From assembly GCF_026151205.1 (NCBI RefSeq), contig NC_087080.1, forward strand, positions 16,901,337-16,965,336: DNA of 64,000 bases, read 5' to 3'. The translations under genes and the position numbers were made by a program. Origin of the DNA: Bolinopsis microptera. Taxonomy: Eukaryota > Ctenophora > Tentaculata > Lobata > Bolinopsidae. Each line of letters begins with the position of its first letter. The first letter of the stretch is position 1. The notes under the pieces were generated by a model. It did not search any database and was not told the DNA's origin. It worked only from the letters and a program-made list of their open reading frames with translations. Of the stretch, positions 15,001 through 22,250 are shown one piece after another.

Positions 15001-17704
15001 ACCTACCTTCCTACCTGTCCACCTAGCTATGTCATCTAGTTACACTAGTTAAATTCAGCAGTGGTGGATGATATTCTAAGTGCATTATTTGGCTGTCATT
15101 TAAAGCTGCGTCTCGCAACAGGCAGGGTGTGATCAAGTTACTTATTGCATATTAAATTATCAATGCTGACATTTTATAGTCTAATGACTTAATGACAATA
15201 GAATCATACCGTGAGTCATGTAATAGCAAAATTACTCGCCAGGAAGGAAATATTTTCTATAATCTCTTGGTATATATGTAACTTTTGCACAATATGAATG
15301 GCCAGCGAGTTGGAGTATTCTCAAGGCAGCCACACCAAACAAATCATATATCTATAAAAACACTGCAGGAGTATGTCACCAATAGTGGTGATCACGCATA
15401 CGATTGAAGCTGTAGCTCACCTTCATGATCAGCCTGAGAATATGTCCAAAAATATGCGGGTCTGCCAGCTGTGAGGCTAGCAGCACCCGCTTCATTTTCT
15501 TATTTTAAGATTACACATGAATATTCAGAATATGGTTCAGTCTTATTGTAAAATGGGTGAATCACTCCTACCTTACACACTGTATAATAGTGTAACTGTG
15601 TGTGTAACTGTATGTGTAACTACTAACTATGTATAGTGTAACTGTTTTCAATTGCAGCAATAAACCACGCGGGTTGTGACGAGAGAGAATGTGTATCTAA
15701 CGACTGCACTGCAATGGAGAACCACAGAACTGAAGTTCTGAGACAAGCTGAGATTGGGTTCTTTAACGCAGTCTTCTCTTCCGCTTTCTTACCAAACGGA
15801 GAGGCTCAGAGGCAAAAAGACAAGTAAGTTAATGTACTTTCATAATAATTGACTTGCAACATCTACTTTGTTAATTCATAGAATCTAACAGGATTCTGCA
15901 ATTCTTAGCAGTTGAAGAGACCGCAGGACCGCTACAGTGAGCTAACTCACAAGCCCAACTTTTAGCGTGTTCTGGGAGAGTCTAGATAACTTAGTAACCC
16001 CCGTAGTAATCTCCTAGTAACCACACTTAGTAACCTCCTAGTAACCATACTGGAGCTCACAACCCCAACTTTAAGTGTGGTCCGGGAGAGTCTAGATAAC
16101 TTAGTAACCCTGGTAGTAACCTCCTAGTAACCAAACTTAGTAACCTCCTAGTAACCATACTGGAGCTAGCTCACAACCCCAACTTTCAGTGTGTTCCGGG
16201 AGAGTCTAGGAGAGCTAAGATCGGCAGCAACACTTGATCACCCTGACATACAAATCCCCGCAAAGTACCACAACGAGGCTCCCTGGTTACCTGCTCAGCG
16301 GCATCTTGCTCTTCTCCCTGCTCATAAGGTACCTTTCTCTTGCTTTTGTTGAATTATTCGAATATTATGCTCATGACATTTCTACACGATGATTGTATTA
16401 GAAAATGAGAATAACAGATGTGCATGTATCACAGAGCCCAAGTGGAAAGCTGACGTGTATAATGAACTGTGTGTTCACGATATTCAAGTTGCTGTTTGTG
16501 GGGGCTAGTGGGCTGACTATACTGGAGGGGCGTACTGACGACAGTGCTGTTCCAGGTATCTATACTTAGTAATCACCCTAGTAACCACTTAGTTACCACT
16601 TAGTTACCACTTAGTTACTATTTAGTTACCATTTAGTTACCACTTAGTAACAACTTGTAACCACTAAGTAGCCCCTTAGTAGCCCTTTAGTAGCCCCTTA
16701 GTGCCCCACTCCCGCTTAGTTTCACGGAAATTAGTTACTAGCATATCATTACTAGCATATCATCGCTGATTGCTCGATTAAATTATTTTTAAGCCACCGA
16801 TTGGGGTATTTGGGGAACACATATTTGGGTAATTTACAAAATATAAATGTTAATAAATATAGTGTTTTAATGTAATGTTGATCACAGGAGCGGATGATCT
16901 GTTACCTGTCCTGATCTACGTTATAATCCACGCTAATCCTCCCAACCTCCTCTCTACTATAGACTATATAGACAACTTCACTCCTAGAGGAATCACCGGA
17001 CAGGTAACCACTTAGTAACCACTTAGTAACCACTTAGTAACCACTTAGTAACCACTTAGTAACCACGTTATAATCCACGCTAATCCTCCCAACCTCCTCT
17101 CTACTATAGACTATATAGACAACTTCACTCCTAGAGGAATCACCGGACAGGTAACCACTTAGTAACCACTTAGTAACCACTTAGTAACCACTTAGTAACC
17201 ACGTTATAATCCACGCTAATCCTCCCAACCTCCTCTCTACTATAGACTATATAGACAACTTCACTCCTAGAGGAATCACCGGACAGGTAACCACTTAGTA
17301 ACCACTTAGTAACCACTTAGTAACCACTATAATATATATATATATATATATAGTATATATACTATAGTAGACTATATAGACAACTTCACTCCTAGAGGAA
17401 TCACTGGACAGGTAAACTACTATCTTTGTAATTGTACTAGATGTGGCACTTTATCTGCTGGTCATTGTTATGAGAATTACTAGAAATTAGTTAATAAAAT
17501 AATAATAATTAATGTTACAGGATCAGTACATGTTATTTAGTTAATAAAATAATAATAATTAATGTTACAGGATCAGTACATGTTATTTAGTTAATAAAAT
17601 AATAATAATTAATGTTACAGGATCAGTACATGTTGATGCAGTTTAGGGGAGCTACAGAGTTCATAAAGTCCATGTTACACAAGAACCCTAGAGTAGTACG
17701 GTGA
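62..17704 (+). CDS. GAPVD1: GAPVD1-like protein (RasGAP/VPS9 Rab5 exchange factor), C-terminal part, 14 exons
   Basis: Exons: 62-160, 308-361 (or 320-361), 674-803, 1024-1111, 2045-2199, 2653-2739, 2922-3011, 3170-3377, 3491-3614, 15658-15823, 16190-16328, 16435-16555, 16888-17003, 17621-17704. All junctions are GT-AG, all phases agree, and they give 553 codons ending in TGA at 17702-17704. From memory of the family, exons 8-9 resemble the helical region before the VPS9 domain, and later exons carry HNEAPW, ADDLLPVLIYVIIHANPP and LMQFRGATEFIKSM, typical of the GAPVD1 VPS9 domain. GAPVD1 activates Rab5/Rab31 on endocytic membranes and has an N-terminal RasGAP domain, which must lie left of the window. 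The protein ends soon after the VPS9 domain, as in animal orthologues. Exon 9 (phase 1) joins exon 10 across a 12-kb intron. The first three exons in the window are linker sequence and least certain. Several junctions are embedded in tandem duplications. Confidence 0.9.
794..857 (+). repeat. Triplicated splice-donor segment
   Basis: The 15-bp segment GTAACARCAGGTATT occurs at 794-808, 822-836 and 843-857. The first copy spans the true exon end at 803 (CAG, then GTATT). The two intronic copies therefore present decoy CAG/GTATT donors 28 and 49 bases downstream. Confidence 0.75.
1603..2020. repeat. 16-bp minisatellite (AAGATAACAAATAART)n
   Basis: About 26 copies of a 16-bp unit with small variants fill the end of a GAPVD1-like intron. 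The array stops about 25 bases before the exon at 2045. Long open frames across it on the minus strand are artefacts of the repeat. Confidence 0.9.
2383..2652. repeat. 23-24-bp minisatellite ending in a splice acceptor
   Basis: About 11-12 copies of a TTATCTTAACAATGTTGTTG-type unit with variable TTG number. The last unit changes to AATGTTGTTCAG, which is the acceptor of the exon starting at 2653, so the array runs directly into the 3' splice site. Confidence 0.88.
3679..4053. repeat. Two copies of a dispersed repeat, with a tRNA-like B box
   Basis: GGTGTTCTRGCGAAATTGTAA occurs near 3681 and 3946. Related segments (GGGCGACATTC, AATTGTAAGC, AGCTGCCCGGG) occur in both orientations nearby. At 3771-3780 GGTTCGAATT resembles a pol III B box, as in tRNA-derived SINEs, but no convincing A box or foldable T arm is seen. 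A short open stretch at 3828-3937 between the copies has splice-like ends. Confidence 0.4.
4509..5281. repeat. Inverted-repeat (MITE-like) segment before LINE ORF1
   Basis: An 18-bp perfect inverted repeat, AGAAAGTGTGACTTTTTT, lies at 4515-4532 with its complement at 5258-5275. With one mismatch it extends to about 24 bp. No ORF lies inside, and no target duplication is obvious. The first 20 codons of the LINE ORF1 frame overlap the right arm, so the annotated ORF1 start may not be the native one. The remainder of 4054-5221 shows no gene. Confidence 0.45.
5222..6457 (+). CDS. LINE ORF1 with SGNH/GDSL-like esterase domain
   Basis: 411 codons. Residues about 1-200 are low-complexity, with repeated TRTQNxNFT-type Gln/Thr/Ser tracts. 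From about 205 a SGNH-hydrolase-like domain shows block I LISDSIL (206-212), block III HLGVNDA (about 261) and block V DGVHLS (about 363), placing the Ser, Asn and Asp-x-x-His catalytic positions. Esterase ORF1 proteins are known from CR1 and L2 LINEs, where they are thought to aid RNP or membrane association. The Met at 5222 lies in an inverted-repeat arm, so the native start could be a later Met. ORF2 begins 38 bases after the stop. Confidence 0.8.
   Translation: MKFDFVKKLQKWKKVTLSTVHPVYTIGIRSISLHASKICKAVVHTYHITPEISIAETKTDEVDKSVQKLKFDLKNYYNSAFFREDGQLIKEIHKIVTQSEGWNGVRTDVPPDYSPNDDDLSHTPPYQPPSPFRDQRTHSRENNLLSRRNNGFSMTSSASRAQISTQAQNSNFTRTQNLNFTRTQNSDFTTRQTSGSTTPSKVFKTTLISDSILRHVQGMDTKNALGKNHELTLINKRDTGGLKDQHVKDELLRTQPDFIYVHLGVNDANQNFDLRVSLDNIFQFSLFVEESLIGTKLFFSMPLMTSDNEANARIGEIRDAIWEFVTVTNKNERKPFKERSLYYNPNANFMHDDHLIGEYHTNDGVHLSTRGKEVILGNFRHSIHEMTRLLLNKPKKVRSTGGLEPSPLSRM
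6496..10422 (+). CDS. LINE ORF2: EEP endonuclease and reverse transcriptase
   Basis: 1308 codons, uninterrupted. The apurinic-type endonuclease (about 18-280) shows ILSWNIQS, CLQEIR, ILCGDFNSRIG, DYIAVTN and EHSDHKPLS, covering the usual Asn, Glu, Asp, Asn and SDH catalytic positions. The reverse transcriptase (about 520-800) shows NGKASSLDMINNEII, PLHKKGNKSDPDNYRAV, VFVDFKKAFDSV, GTEQGHPLSPDLF and WADDLILLS, with the catalytic Asp pair at about 768. The C-terminus carries CGWC and SHVLYIC (about 1152-1177), a CCHC knuckle seen in several LINE clades. The protein nicks the target and copies the RNA by target-primed reverse transcription. All expected catalytic residues seen are present. Confidence 0.92.
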   Translation: MTRNTKKNTQVSINKNSIKILSWNIQSPSSVDGSKFEIESFQNVIKDHDIACLQEIRREVHLVGYRSICNIRKDGKSGGVGILIKNELIEGIEFIKNTECSDYLVCRLDKDFFNLSEDTFIVNVYIRPFNSSASNPTDNGKDALKNIEDVVNELREEGEVILCGDFNSRIGQKTGMIREDSTNVVPLPDDYEPDNFLPRNSLDSITNTYGTHFLNLVKHNQLTILNGRTLGDLVGNFTSIQKNGCSVIDYIAVTNSTKIRINYFKILTFTEHSDHKPLSTELQCNRFAINKCAPLQDTYQTAPTRYIINEENKDDFFEAQSENLSLTLIHELQSNIDLLTNQNILADNDRNYETELKDINKRLSEHLRDMASKCFKQTKPPKKSHTSNKPWFNWKTRLGKREFRKATDATSKFPSNNLIRENYYLVKGSYKRLKNSAKNEFFARMNEDIEGGKILNWQSFKKLKNQKKETLNFDSHDMNRFETFFGNLYSDNHKTINENKKVSMIDQADLINQGATHPESLNSLITKTELDSSIKSLKNGKASSLDMINNEIIKSLDTNHKLIMLNLFNACFSQGIYPWNVSIISPLHKKGNKSDPDNYRAVAVSSVIGKLFSTILLERLIRFRSENCPDPPNQLGFTKKAQTYDHILTMKTIASKYKLLGKPVYAVFVDFKKAFDSVCRQALFLKLAKNGITGNFYNVLKNMYSNSYAYIKLSGHLSKRFQIRKGTEQGHPLSPDLFKVFLSDMSCLLDFPNCPVLSNLTVSHLLWADDLILLSLDQETTQKQLNILGNFCKEWGIEINELKTQAVIFGKKTLKQDIQNIKFTLNGSNLEIVDSYCYLGFELHQSGQVQIAQQNLKTKAMRAFFGLKRVVMRSKLSFKALLTLFDSLIKPILLYGAPIWTPTSTINKSLCKTINSTEATATNLLKKISASLQERVHISFLKWALGVHRKASNVGVWGETGRIPLIYQSIRLTLNYFKRLNTKSKSNSFVTAAVKEQKSLNLPWYRYIKPLLELDEIYKLDHVTAHRILNTNAANKAAPNPVSDHKLLKDSLINQSNFSQSIKPLCSKKYRIPKIIEALTNQFKKCWQYQKSTSSKLSFYHSIKHTFNREPYLYLCKGFSRRYSTTKLRISAHDLHIERGRYSNTPREQRLCGWCQSSMGVETIEDESHVLYICDLYSKQRSKLVKNLSQMPIIEISNEITDSNNINETNLKDHLMEILSPYSTVIPQNHQSLHIHCHRSLDIQPNTPQYTQFQERRSYAVNCVCTFFLRCSEERNSFTEDTRQRNSNARNLNNFTINLVRTSRISHN
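10531..10563 (+). repeat. 3'-terminal (TCCTGTGTAA)3 tail of the LINE
   Basis: Three perfect 10-bp units plus TCC lie 109 bases after the ORF2 stop. Short tandem 3' tails, rather than poly(A), are typical of CR1/L2-like elements. This is the best estimate of the element's 3' end. Confidence 0.6.
10564..11894. other. Intronic spacer with a 17-bp minisatellite and one doubtful ORF
   Basis: An A-rich purine run lies at 10738-10771. A 17-bp unit (TTAAACTTGAAACTATA) is repeated about six times at 11071-11178. An open frame at 11304-11510 (plus, 68 codons) has no recognisable domain and is too weak to call a gene. Confidence 0.6.
11895..13661 (-). CDS. Secreted Vps62-repeat/aerolysin-like pore-forming protein, intronless
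   Basis: 588 residues. Residues 1-14 are a signal peptide (hydrophobic, Ala-rich, ending ATAA before QNQ). Six repeats carry the W-[RKN]-D-x-G-S-[GE]-A signature at about 34, 96, 155, 236, 298 and 358, each followed by an LW/IW strand and often GYxxLGD or GYxxLGN. This is the Vps62/DUF946-type beta-prism repeat. From about 410 the C-terminus has the long Ser/Thr-rich beta architecture of the aerolysin/ETX-MTX2 fold, with an alternating amphipathic stretch at about 465-505 that would be the membrane-inserting hairpin. By family analogy it is a secreted protein that binds a surface ligand and forms beta-barrel pores, for defence, prey capture or digestion; target and role are unknown. The single exon contrasts with the intron-rich host gene on the other strand. 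No frameshift or missing part is evident. Confidence 0.85.
   Translation of the reverse strand: MILFAVALIAATAAQNQVNPDIVYKYTDAYQLIWRDSGSEADMDGAVWRAQNYQSEFCSLGDVVTRHHGSPYSKAVLVSKRKSDALVNPSSFSLVWKDAGSGAHSDVAFYKMNAPSGYTCLGGVAVNSHSAKPDSSKYCCVKNEYVVRADTVHTWNDRGSGANSDLSLWTIIRAGGDAYGLDAGTFVGVSGYSKPSSSSANLLKADESKVRDVWSLPTGEDKPLNLYEMGQLKMIWNDAGSGADADCSIWRTESKDGYYPLGDIVVASHSKPKIGFLLRPTDANDNSVVAPTGYSKIWNDGGSGADKDVQLWKVKCPSGYVALGNVATSGSEPVLGDVYCVDSSYTTYGSSSNWGYVWRDHGSGANSDVSIFEARASSSSLQSVRGFGAKASYSSLSTYPYFLKKESLTYWAEKPVEKMIMSNVQYDLDAEKQQTAPDKVSSTIVENDSDIERSVARTLSYSIAESSSFTFSQAIQLGIAMEITAGSPLIGIGQTITISASATSEFTTGDTTTKTHEDTIQANVNLPPKSKLTAVITGTQYKADIPYTASVKKIYFDGSVGYATISGVYKGVTVSEITVTYGETEYFE
13741..13748 (-). 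promoter_or_regulatory. TATA box of the pore-forming-protein gene
   Basis: Read on the minus strand, TATAAAAA lies 80 bases upstream of the ATG in a GGGTATAAAAAAG context. A start about 30 bases downstream would leave a 5' UTR of roughly 50 bases with no intron. This supports an independently transcribed gene. Confidence 0.65.
13750..15657. other. Rest of the large intron, no gene seen
   Basis: An open frame of 116 codons at 13658-14008 (minus) overlaps the TATA box and the start of the pore-forming gene and is judged spurious. A short GTGTAACTGTRTGTGTAACT repeat precedes the acceptor at 15657. Nothing else is recognisable. Confidence 0.6.
15946..16216 (+). repeat. Triplicated splice-acceptor/exon-start segment
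   Basis: A segment beginning CTCACAASCCCAACTTT and continuing to GGGAGAGTCTAG occurs at about 15946, 16055 and 16168 (period about 110). The third copy contains the real acceptor TTTCAG and the start of the exon at 16190. The two upstream copies carry degenerate acceptors (TTTTAG, TTTAAG) plus about 20 bases of pseudo-exon. Between copies are CTTAGTAACCTCCTAGTAAC units. Confidence 0.85.
16556..16710 (+). repeat. Short repeats starting at the donor of the exon ending 16555
   Basis: Degenerate copies of an 11-bp TTAGTTACCAC/TTAGTAACCAC unit start within 15 bases of the donor and decay into TAGTAGCCCCT units. The unit resembles the GTAACCACTTA array in the next intron. Confidence 0.75.
16918..17411 (+). 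repeat. Partial tandem amplification of a VPS9 exon and its donor
   Basis: The last 86 bases of the exon 16888-17003 are repeated at 17065-17150 and 17201-17286, and a shorter part at 17371-17411 (starting ACTATATAGAC). Each copy keeps the donor, GTAACC in the first three and GTAAAC in the last. Copies are separated by an 11-bp array (GTAACCACTTA)n that itself starts with the donor hexamer. The copies lack a proper acceptor, and reading through the first donor meets a stop at once. Confidence 0.92.
17485..17636 (+). repeat. 50-bp triplication of the last acceptor
   Basis: Three 50-bp units with TTAATGTTACAG, then GATCAGTACATGTT. Acceptors end at 17520, 17570 and 17620. Only the third continues into the full terminal exon. 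The first two run into TTATTTAGTTAA, giving a stop after a few codons, so acceptor choice would change the C-terminus. Confidence 0.88.
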
Positions 17705-18823
17705 GGAGGAGCTACACAAGAACCCTAGTAACCACTTAGTAACCACTTAGTTACCACTGATAACCACTGGTAACGCTAGAGTAGTACGGCGAGGAGGAGC
17801 TACACAGTTACACAAGAATATACTTTTTACAGTCTGCACTCTATAGCATCACCTTTCTGTAGACAAACCTGTGGTCACTTCTTCTACACAGAATATTTAA
17901 GTTTACATGTGCATTAACCTGGAAACATGAACCCATTAGGTTTTTAATTCATTGAATCGTTGTCTGGTTCGATTGTATCAAATTTGTAACCTTCTGGGTT
18001 GGATTAGTGTTAGCATGTGTGTATGTAAATTGGAAAATACCTTTAGGACTTGGTTATGAGAATGCATGATTTTGTAGATCACGGTGTAATGATAAGTAAG
18101 TAGTATGTTGAAATTTGCGGAGGAAATATGTTGAGACCCCCAATTTGTTTGATACTCTGGGCTATTATTAAATTTCATGTGTTATCAAGGGTAATGTATC
18201 GTACTTCAATGTTAAGTTTTGATGATTTAAATTGAATGTGTACTTTCCTCAAAAATATGAAGCTGGATGAATTTTATTAATTTATGTTTGTGTTTGTTAC
18301 CGTAATTGTTGACACTATTTTCTAACGGAGTGTATAAATTGTTGGGAGGGGACATCTCAAATTATCAGTCGATAAAAATAAAAATAATCTTCTGCGTTTT
18401 GCTTCAGCAATAAACCTGATTTAATTTAGGGACTATGCAGTTAGCTAATATGACAAAAAAGATTGTGGAATCTAGGAGTTTTTAGTAATTCACTATGTAA
18501 GACTAATGGCAATAAGAAGTTTAGTACTATACGAAGATCACCTGATCACCAACACCATTGTCCAGATGGTCGAAGTTTAACATCTTCAAAATATTTGCGA
18601 AAAAGTTCCCCTAAACACTGTTTATATGGATAATAATGTAATTGTAACATGAATTTTATTAACACTACGGCAAAAGTTAAGTAGATTTACCTTAATTCTC
18701 GAGCTTCTCTTAGTTTTTGCAACAAAGCAGTACAGAGCCTAATCTACTTAAGTAGTAGTACAGTCGTGTTGGTGTGATGTTTGTGGGGTACAGGTGCACT
18801 CCACAAGGTGCTCACAAGTAGAC
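17705..18823. other. 3' flank of the GAPVD1-like gene
   Basis: Duplicated bits of the terminal exon (GTAGTACGGYGAGGAGGAGC) lie just after the stop and again near 17772. A candidate polyadenylation signal AATAAA is at 18409-18414. No other gene is recognisable. Confidence 0.5.
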
Positions 18824-18890
18824 AGCACGTGACAACACCCTGAAAACACGTGACAACACATTTTATGTGGAGGGACGAGGTTTTATAAAA
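18824..18890 (+). promoter_or_regulatory. Promoter with two CACGTG boxes and a TATA box
   Basis: CACGTGACAACAC occurs twice, 21 bases apart (CACGTG at 18826-18831 and 18847-18852), followed by TTTTATAAAA at 18881-18890, about 60 bases before an ATG. CACGTG is the canonical E box bound by bHLH factors such as USF, MITF or MYC/MAX. Confidence 0.65.
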
Positions 18891-18948
18891 GCAGCCAACA
18901 TTTCACATCAAGATCACTTCGAAATCGCACCCTACGACTACGAGTAGA

Positions 18949-19215
18949 ATGAAAGTCCTTCTTACAACACTTTGCTTTGTGACAGTTAGTTTGGCAGCCC
19001 TTCCTGATCTTCCGAACTTCTCCGGACCTGATGAAGTTAATGAAGGAGGCGGGGAGTATGGGGGAGCTGAATCTGGAGCCTTCGGTGGCGCGCGCGAAAA
19101 GTGGCATGCAACGTATGTCAACAATTTCCCAGTCTCTGTGAAAGATACTGCTATATTGGCAAGATGCTCTGAAGTAGTTTACGTTTACATAAAATATCTT
19201 TGTATCACGCGGTGA
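18949..19215 (+). CDS. Small secreted Gly/Glu-rich protein (first exon or complete)
   Basis: 88 codons. A textbook signal peptide (MKVLLTTLCFVTVSLAA) is followed by an acidic Gly-rich segment with no cysteines until the end, and no domain I recognise. The start fits the promoter just upstream. A good donor sequence GTATGT at 19113-19118 would end a first exon of 54 codons plus 2 bases, so the residues after it may be intron. No second exon could be identified with confidence, since the following 2 kb is repeat-rich. Confidence 0.5.
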   Translation: MKVLLTTLCFVTVSLAALPDLPNFSGPDEVNEGGGEYGGAESGAFGGAREKWHATYVNNFPVSVKDTAILARCSEVVYVYIKYLCITR

Positions 19216-21466
19216 CCCCCACGGTCGCTTCACTATAGTGGGTGTCATCCGAATTGCAAGATTCGCGAGAAATCTTAGGTGCAACTGTACGAGAAGAACT
19301 CGCGTGCGCGAGATGATAGATTCAATACTTAATTGTTACCGCGTGTACGGTAGAGTTACATTTAGAAGGTTCTAGACTATTTGACGTTGAATGTTGACTT
19401 CTTCGATGATGTGATCACAATTAACAGAAAAGCTTAACCCTCAACTATTCACAATTTTTGAACTTGCAACTCTCTCTCTATCTTATTCTTACTTGCTTAC
19501 TTACCCTGTAGCGTCTTCAGGGGGGGGGGGGGGGGAGCCGCGCACTTCGTGCGCGGCGGGTCATACAACGTATGACAAAAATATCTTGCTCTATCCAGAG
19601 CCCTCTCGATTGCACTTGCAGTATAAGTACCGTGGAACAAGCGCGTCACGCAGCACGCGTAGCACGTAGACTCATGGCTAGGTGAAGTAAAAACCCAAAA
19701 CACGTAATGATTTTTTCCCGATCCATGACTCAAAGTGCCGAAGGCACAAAAGCTAGTCAAGGGACAAGGGTTAGCGAACGAGGTTTTTTTTGTATATGGT
19801 ATGTTGCGTCCGTGCGAGCGAGCGTGCGTGCGTGCGTGCGTACGTACGTGTCGCCCACGTGTCTGCCTGCGCAAAGTTATTTTGCGCGATAATCTGAATT
19901 AAACAATTGTTGGGGCGCGGTGCTGAAATGTTCAAGTACATTGTTACGATCATATGATCAAAACACAAAACTTTGTAATGTTTTTAAAATGTTGCTAATT
20001 TCACCATGTACGCATCCCGCTAGGTACGGGACTAATTTGTAAGGGAATAATTTGGTAAGGGACTTAGGTAAGGGACTAATTTGTAATTGATAGCTAGCAT
20101 AATATTATTATTTTGAGTTAGTATTATAGTTATACTATTTTTCACAGATCCGTGTCAGGTTGCATAAACAATAAACATATGGTTACATAGAAATTTAATT
20201 GACGCTGTCAATTCATGGCAGCTCGGCGCGGCACAGTAGTGCATCTCGCCGATCTAGTAACGCCGACACAGTAACGCATTGCGCTACAACATAAAAATAT
20301 ACACGATTTTCAAATTCAATATGGAATTATATCTATATCAACTGGGCGGCGCTCGGCCTGTCACTCCGCCGGATTTTCCTAATTCACTCGCCAGCGCGCT
20401 ATGACGTGTTTTTAATGCCGTGATTTCATTGGTCACCTCTATACGGATACCGCGCATTATTTGTGACATGACATTCGAGCACAGTTTTGTTCACATAATT
20501 TGTTAACCGCTTACTGGGCCGCGCTCAGCCTGTCATTCCGCCAAATCTTTATTCGTTAATGAACATAATAGCCTGGGGTCTCAGGTAAGTCAACCGCGCG
20601 TGCAATAAACTCAATTTAAGCTCCGATTTGTGACCGAAATGGGCCATAATATGATTTAAGCAACGCATGGCCGGTAATTAGCTAATTGAATTTTAGGCAT
20701 AAATTCACGAATTATTAATAACATGCAATAAAATTATTCCTGCAAGTTTTGATTCATTTAAGGTTTTATAGATCTTGTTACTCAATGACAATAGTCAAGG
20801 GTAAAATATAAGCATTAAATAAACAATATCGAATTGTTTTCAGTTTTGCATCGCGACCAGATACCACAATTTCAAGTTTGAAGTTGTTACACGGCCAAGG
20901 ATAAATCTCACAATTGTTTAGATTTGTAGCTCTGTTTATCAACGGCGAGATTTTTGAAAGAGCGATTGAAATTAAGATCGATTTGCCTCTTAAACTTGTA
21001 GCGCGATGCACTACTGGGTCGCGCCGCGCATCAAATAATGATTGATTGAGGAGCACTACCCGAAGGCATTACTCGGCACTAACGCCTTAAAATCTTTAAT
21101 TACAATCAAATATAAATATATGCACACAATGTATAAAATATTAATAATGTATAAAATATGATTATGCTATTAGCAAATTTAAATAGTACTATTAAGAATT
21201 TTAAATAACTCTTATCTCTTGACATAAATTTAGAACAGCGACACAGGGTCTGAAGAATGCGCGGTGATATTTTAATCTTTTAAAAGTTGTAAATGACAGT
21301 GAAATTGCGCGGTATCGATAGCATTGTAAAAATGCTCGAAGATAGTCATATTTCGTTATGAGGTTAAAGTTTTTTTGCTCGTTATTATGATCAACGTATG
21401 TTGTACCAAATTATTTAAATTTCTAAAAGTATGAAATTTGAGTTGTTCCAGTCCTTGTCATCCGGG
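19216..21466. other. CpG-rich repeat-laden stretch, no gene
   Basis: Richer in CpG than its surroundings. It holds a 16-base G run (19520-19535), a GC-rich palindrome around 19537-19556, and GTGC/GTAC repeats near 19820-19850. Fragments of dispersed families occur: GGGCGGCGCTCGGCCTGTCA at about 20344 with a relative at about 20516, and GGCACAGTAGTGCATCTCGC at about 20231 with an inverted relative at about 25565. Open frames here are low-complexity shadows. Confidence 0.6.
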
Positions 21467-22000
21467 TTAAAGTGCTTGTGCAGTAAGCACATGCTTGCTG
21501 ACTGTAGACTTGAATGAATTTAGGAATTTGTCTTGTAGGCAAGTGGTGACGTATTTTATGTCCTTGTTAATAATGTTGACTGTTTTGTTATATAACTTAG
21601 GCCCAATGTAAGAAATGCTCTTGTCTGAATTACAGAAACGGTTAAATGGTACTGCAAAGAACTCAGGTTCTCTTCTAGGTGCGTTTAAGTTTGAAACAGT
21701 GAACATTCTTATAATATTTGGTGGTGCAGTGTTAGAATAAACTTTGTGCATTAAGCATAATATACATTTAGCTATCACGTTCGGTAAAGCTAATACTTCT
21801 AGTTTATTGAAAATTTCCTTTGTGTGTGAAGGTGTGCTATTCAGATCTTTGTCATAAAAATAGCGGTGGTATTGGTTATCTGCAGCGCGAATGCCCTTTT
21901 TCTGGGCCGAGAAGACTCTTTTAACGGAGTTTAGCGATCTTGTTTCCCAAACTGTGCAGCAGTAGTACAAGTGAGACTGAACAAAGCTGTTGTATATCAA
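21467..22000 (-). pseudogene. C-terminal LINE fragment downstream of the RT domain
   Basis: 177 codons starting MIYNSFVQSHLYYCCTVW, the post-palm thumb motif of many LINE RTs (xSLxxSxLxYxxxxW type), then a region common to invertebrate CR1/Jockey-like C-termini. It lacks its own natural start and follows the internal deletion. A perfect 20-bp palindrome (22067-22086, GCTGAAGTTT and its complement) lies between this fragment and the early RT piece and may mark the deletion. Confidence 0.75.
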
Positions 22001-22250
22001 CTTGAGTGCTTTGTTAGGTACTGAGCCTTTGAAAAGGCTTTTCTCAAAAATCTTTGAAAAAATTATGCTGAAGTTTAAACTTCAGCACGTGACCCACCTT
22101 TGTGAAGTGGAATTACTTTCGCGATTTTCAATTTATGTGGAAACTTCCCCTGATGTAGAGACGCAGAGACTAGGCAGCTAAGCACTGGTGCAAGTATATT
22201 GCTCACTTTTTTCAGGGGAAGTATACTCATATCAGAAGTCGACTTAATCT

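Larger units (their letters stand above)
3615..15657 (+). other. 12-kb GAPVD1-like intron hosting a LINE and an antisense gene
   Basis: Donor GTAAGA at 3615 and acceptor TTGCAG ending at 15657 join exon 9 (phase 1) to exon 10 in frame. The other introns of this gene within the window are all under about 1 kb. This one contains dispersed repeats, a complete non-LTR retrotransposon on the plus strand and an intronless pore-forming-protein gene on the minus strand. Confidence 0.8.
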
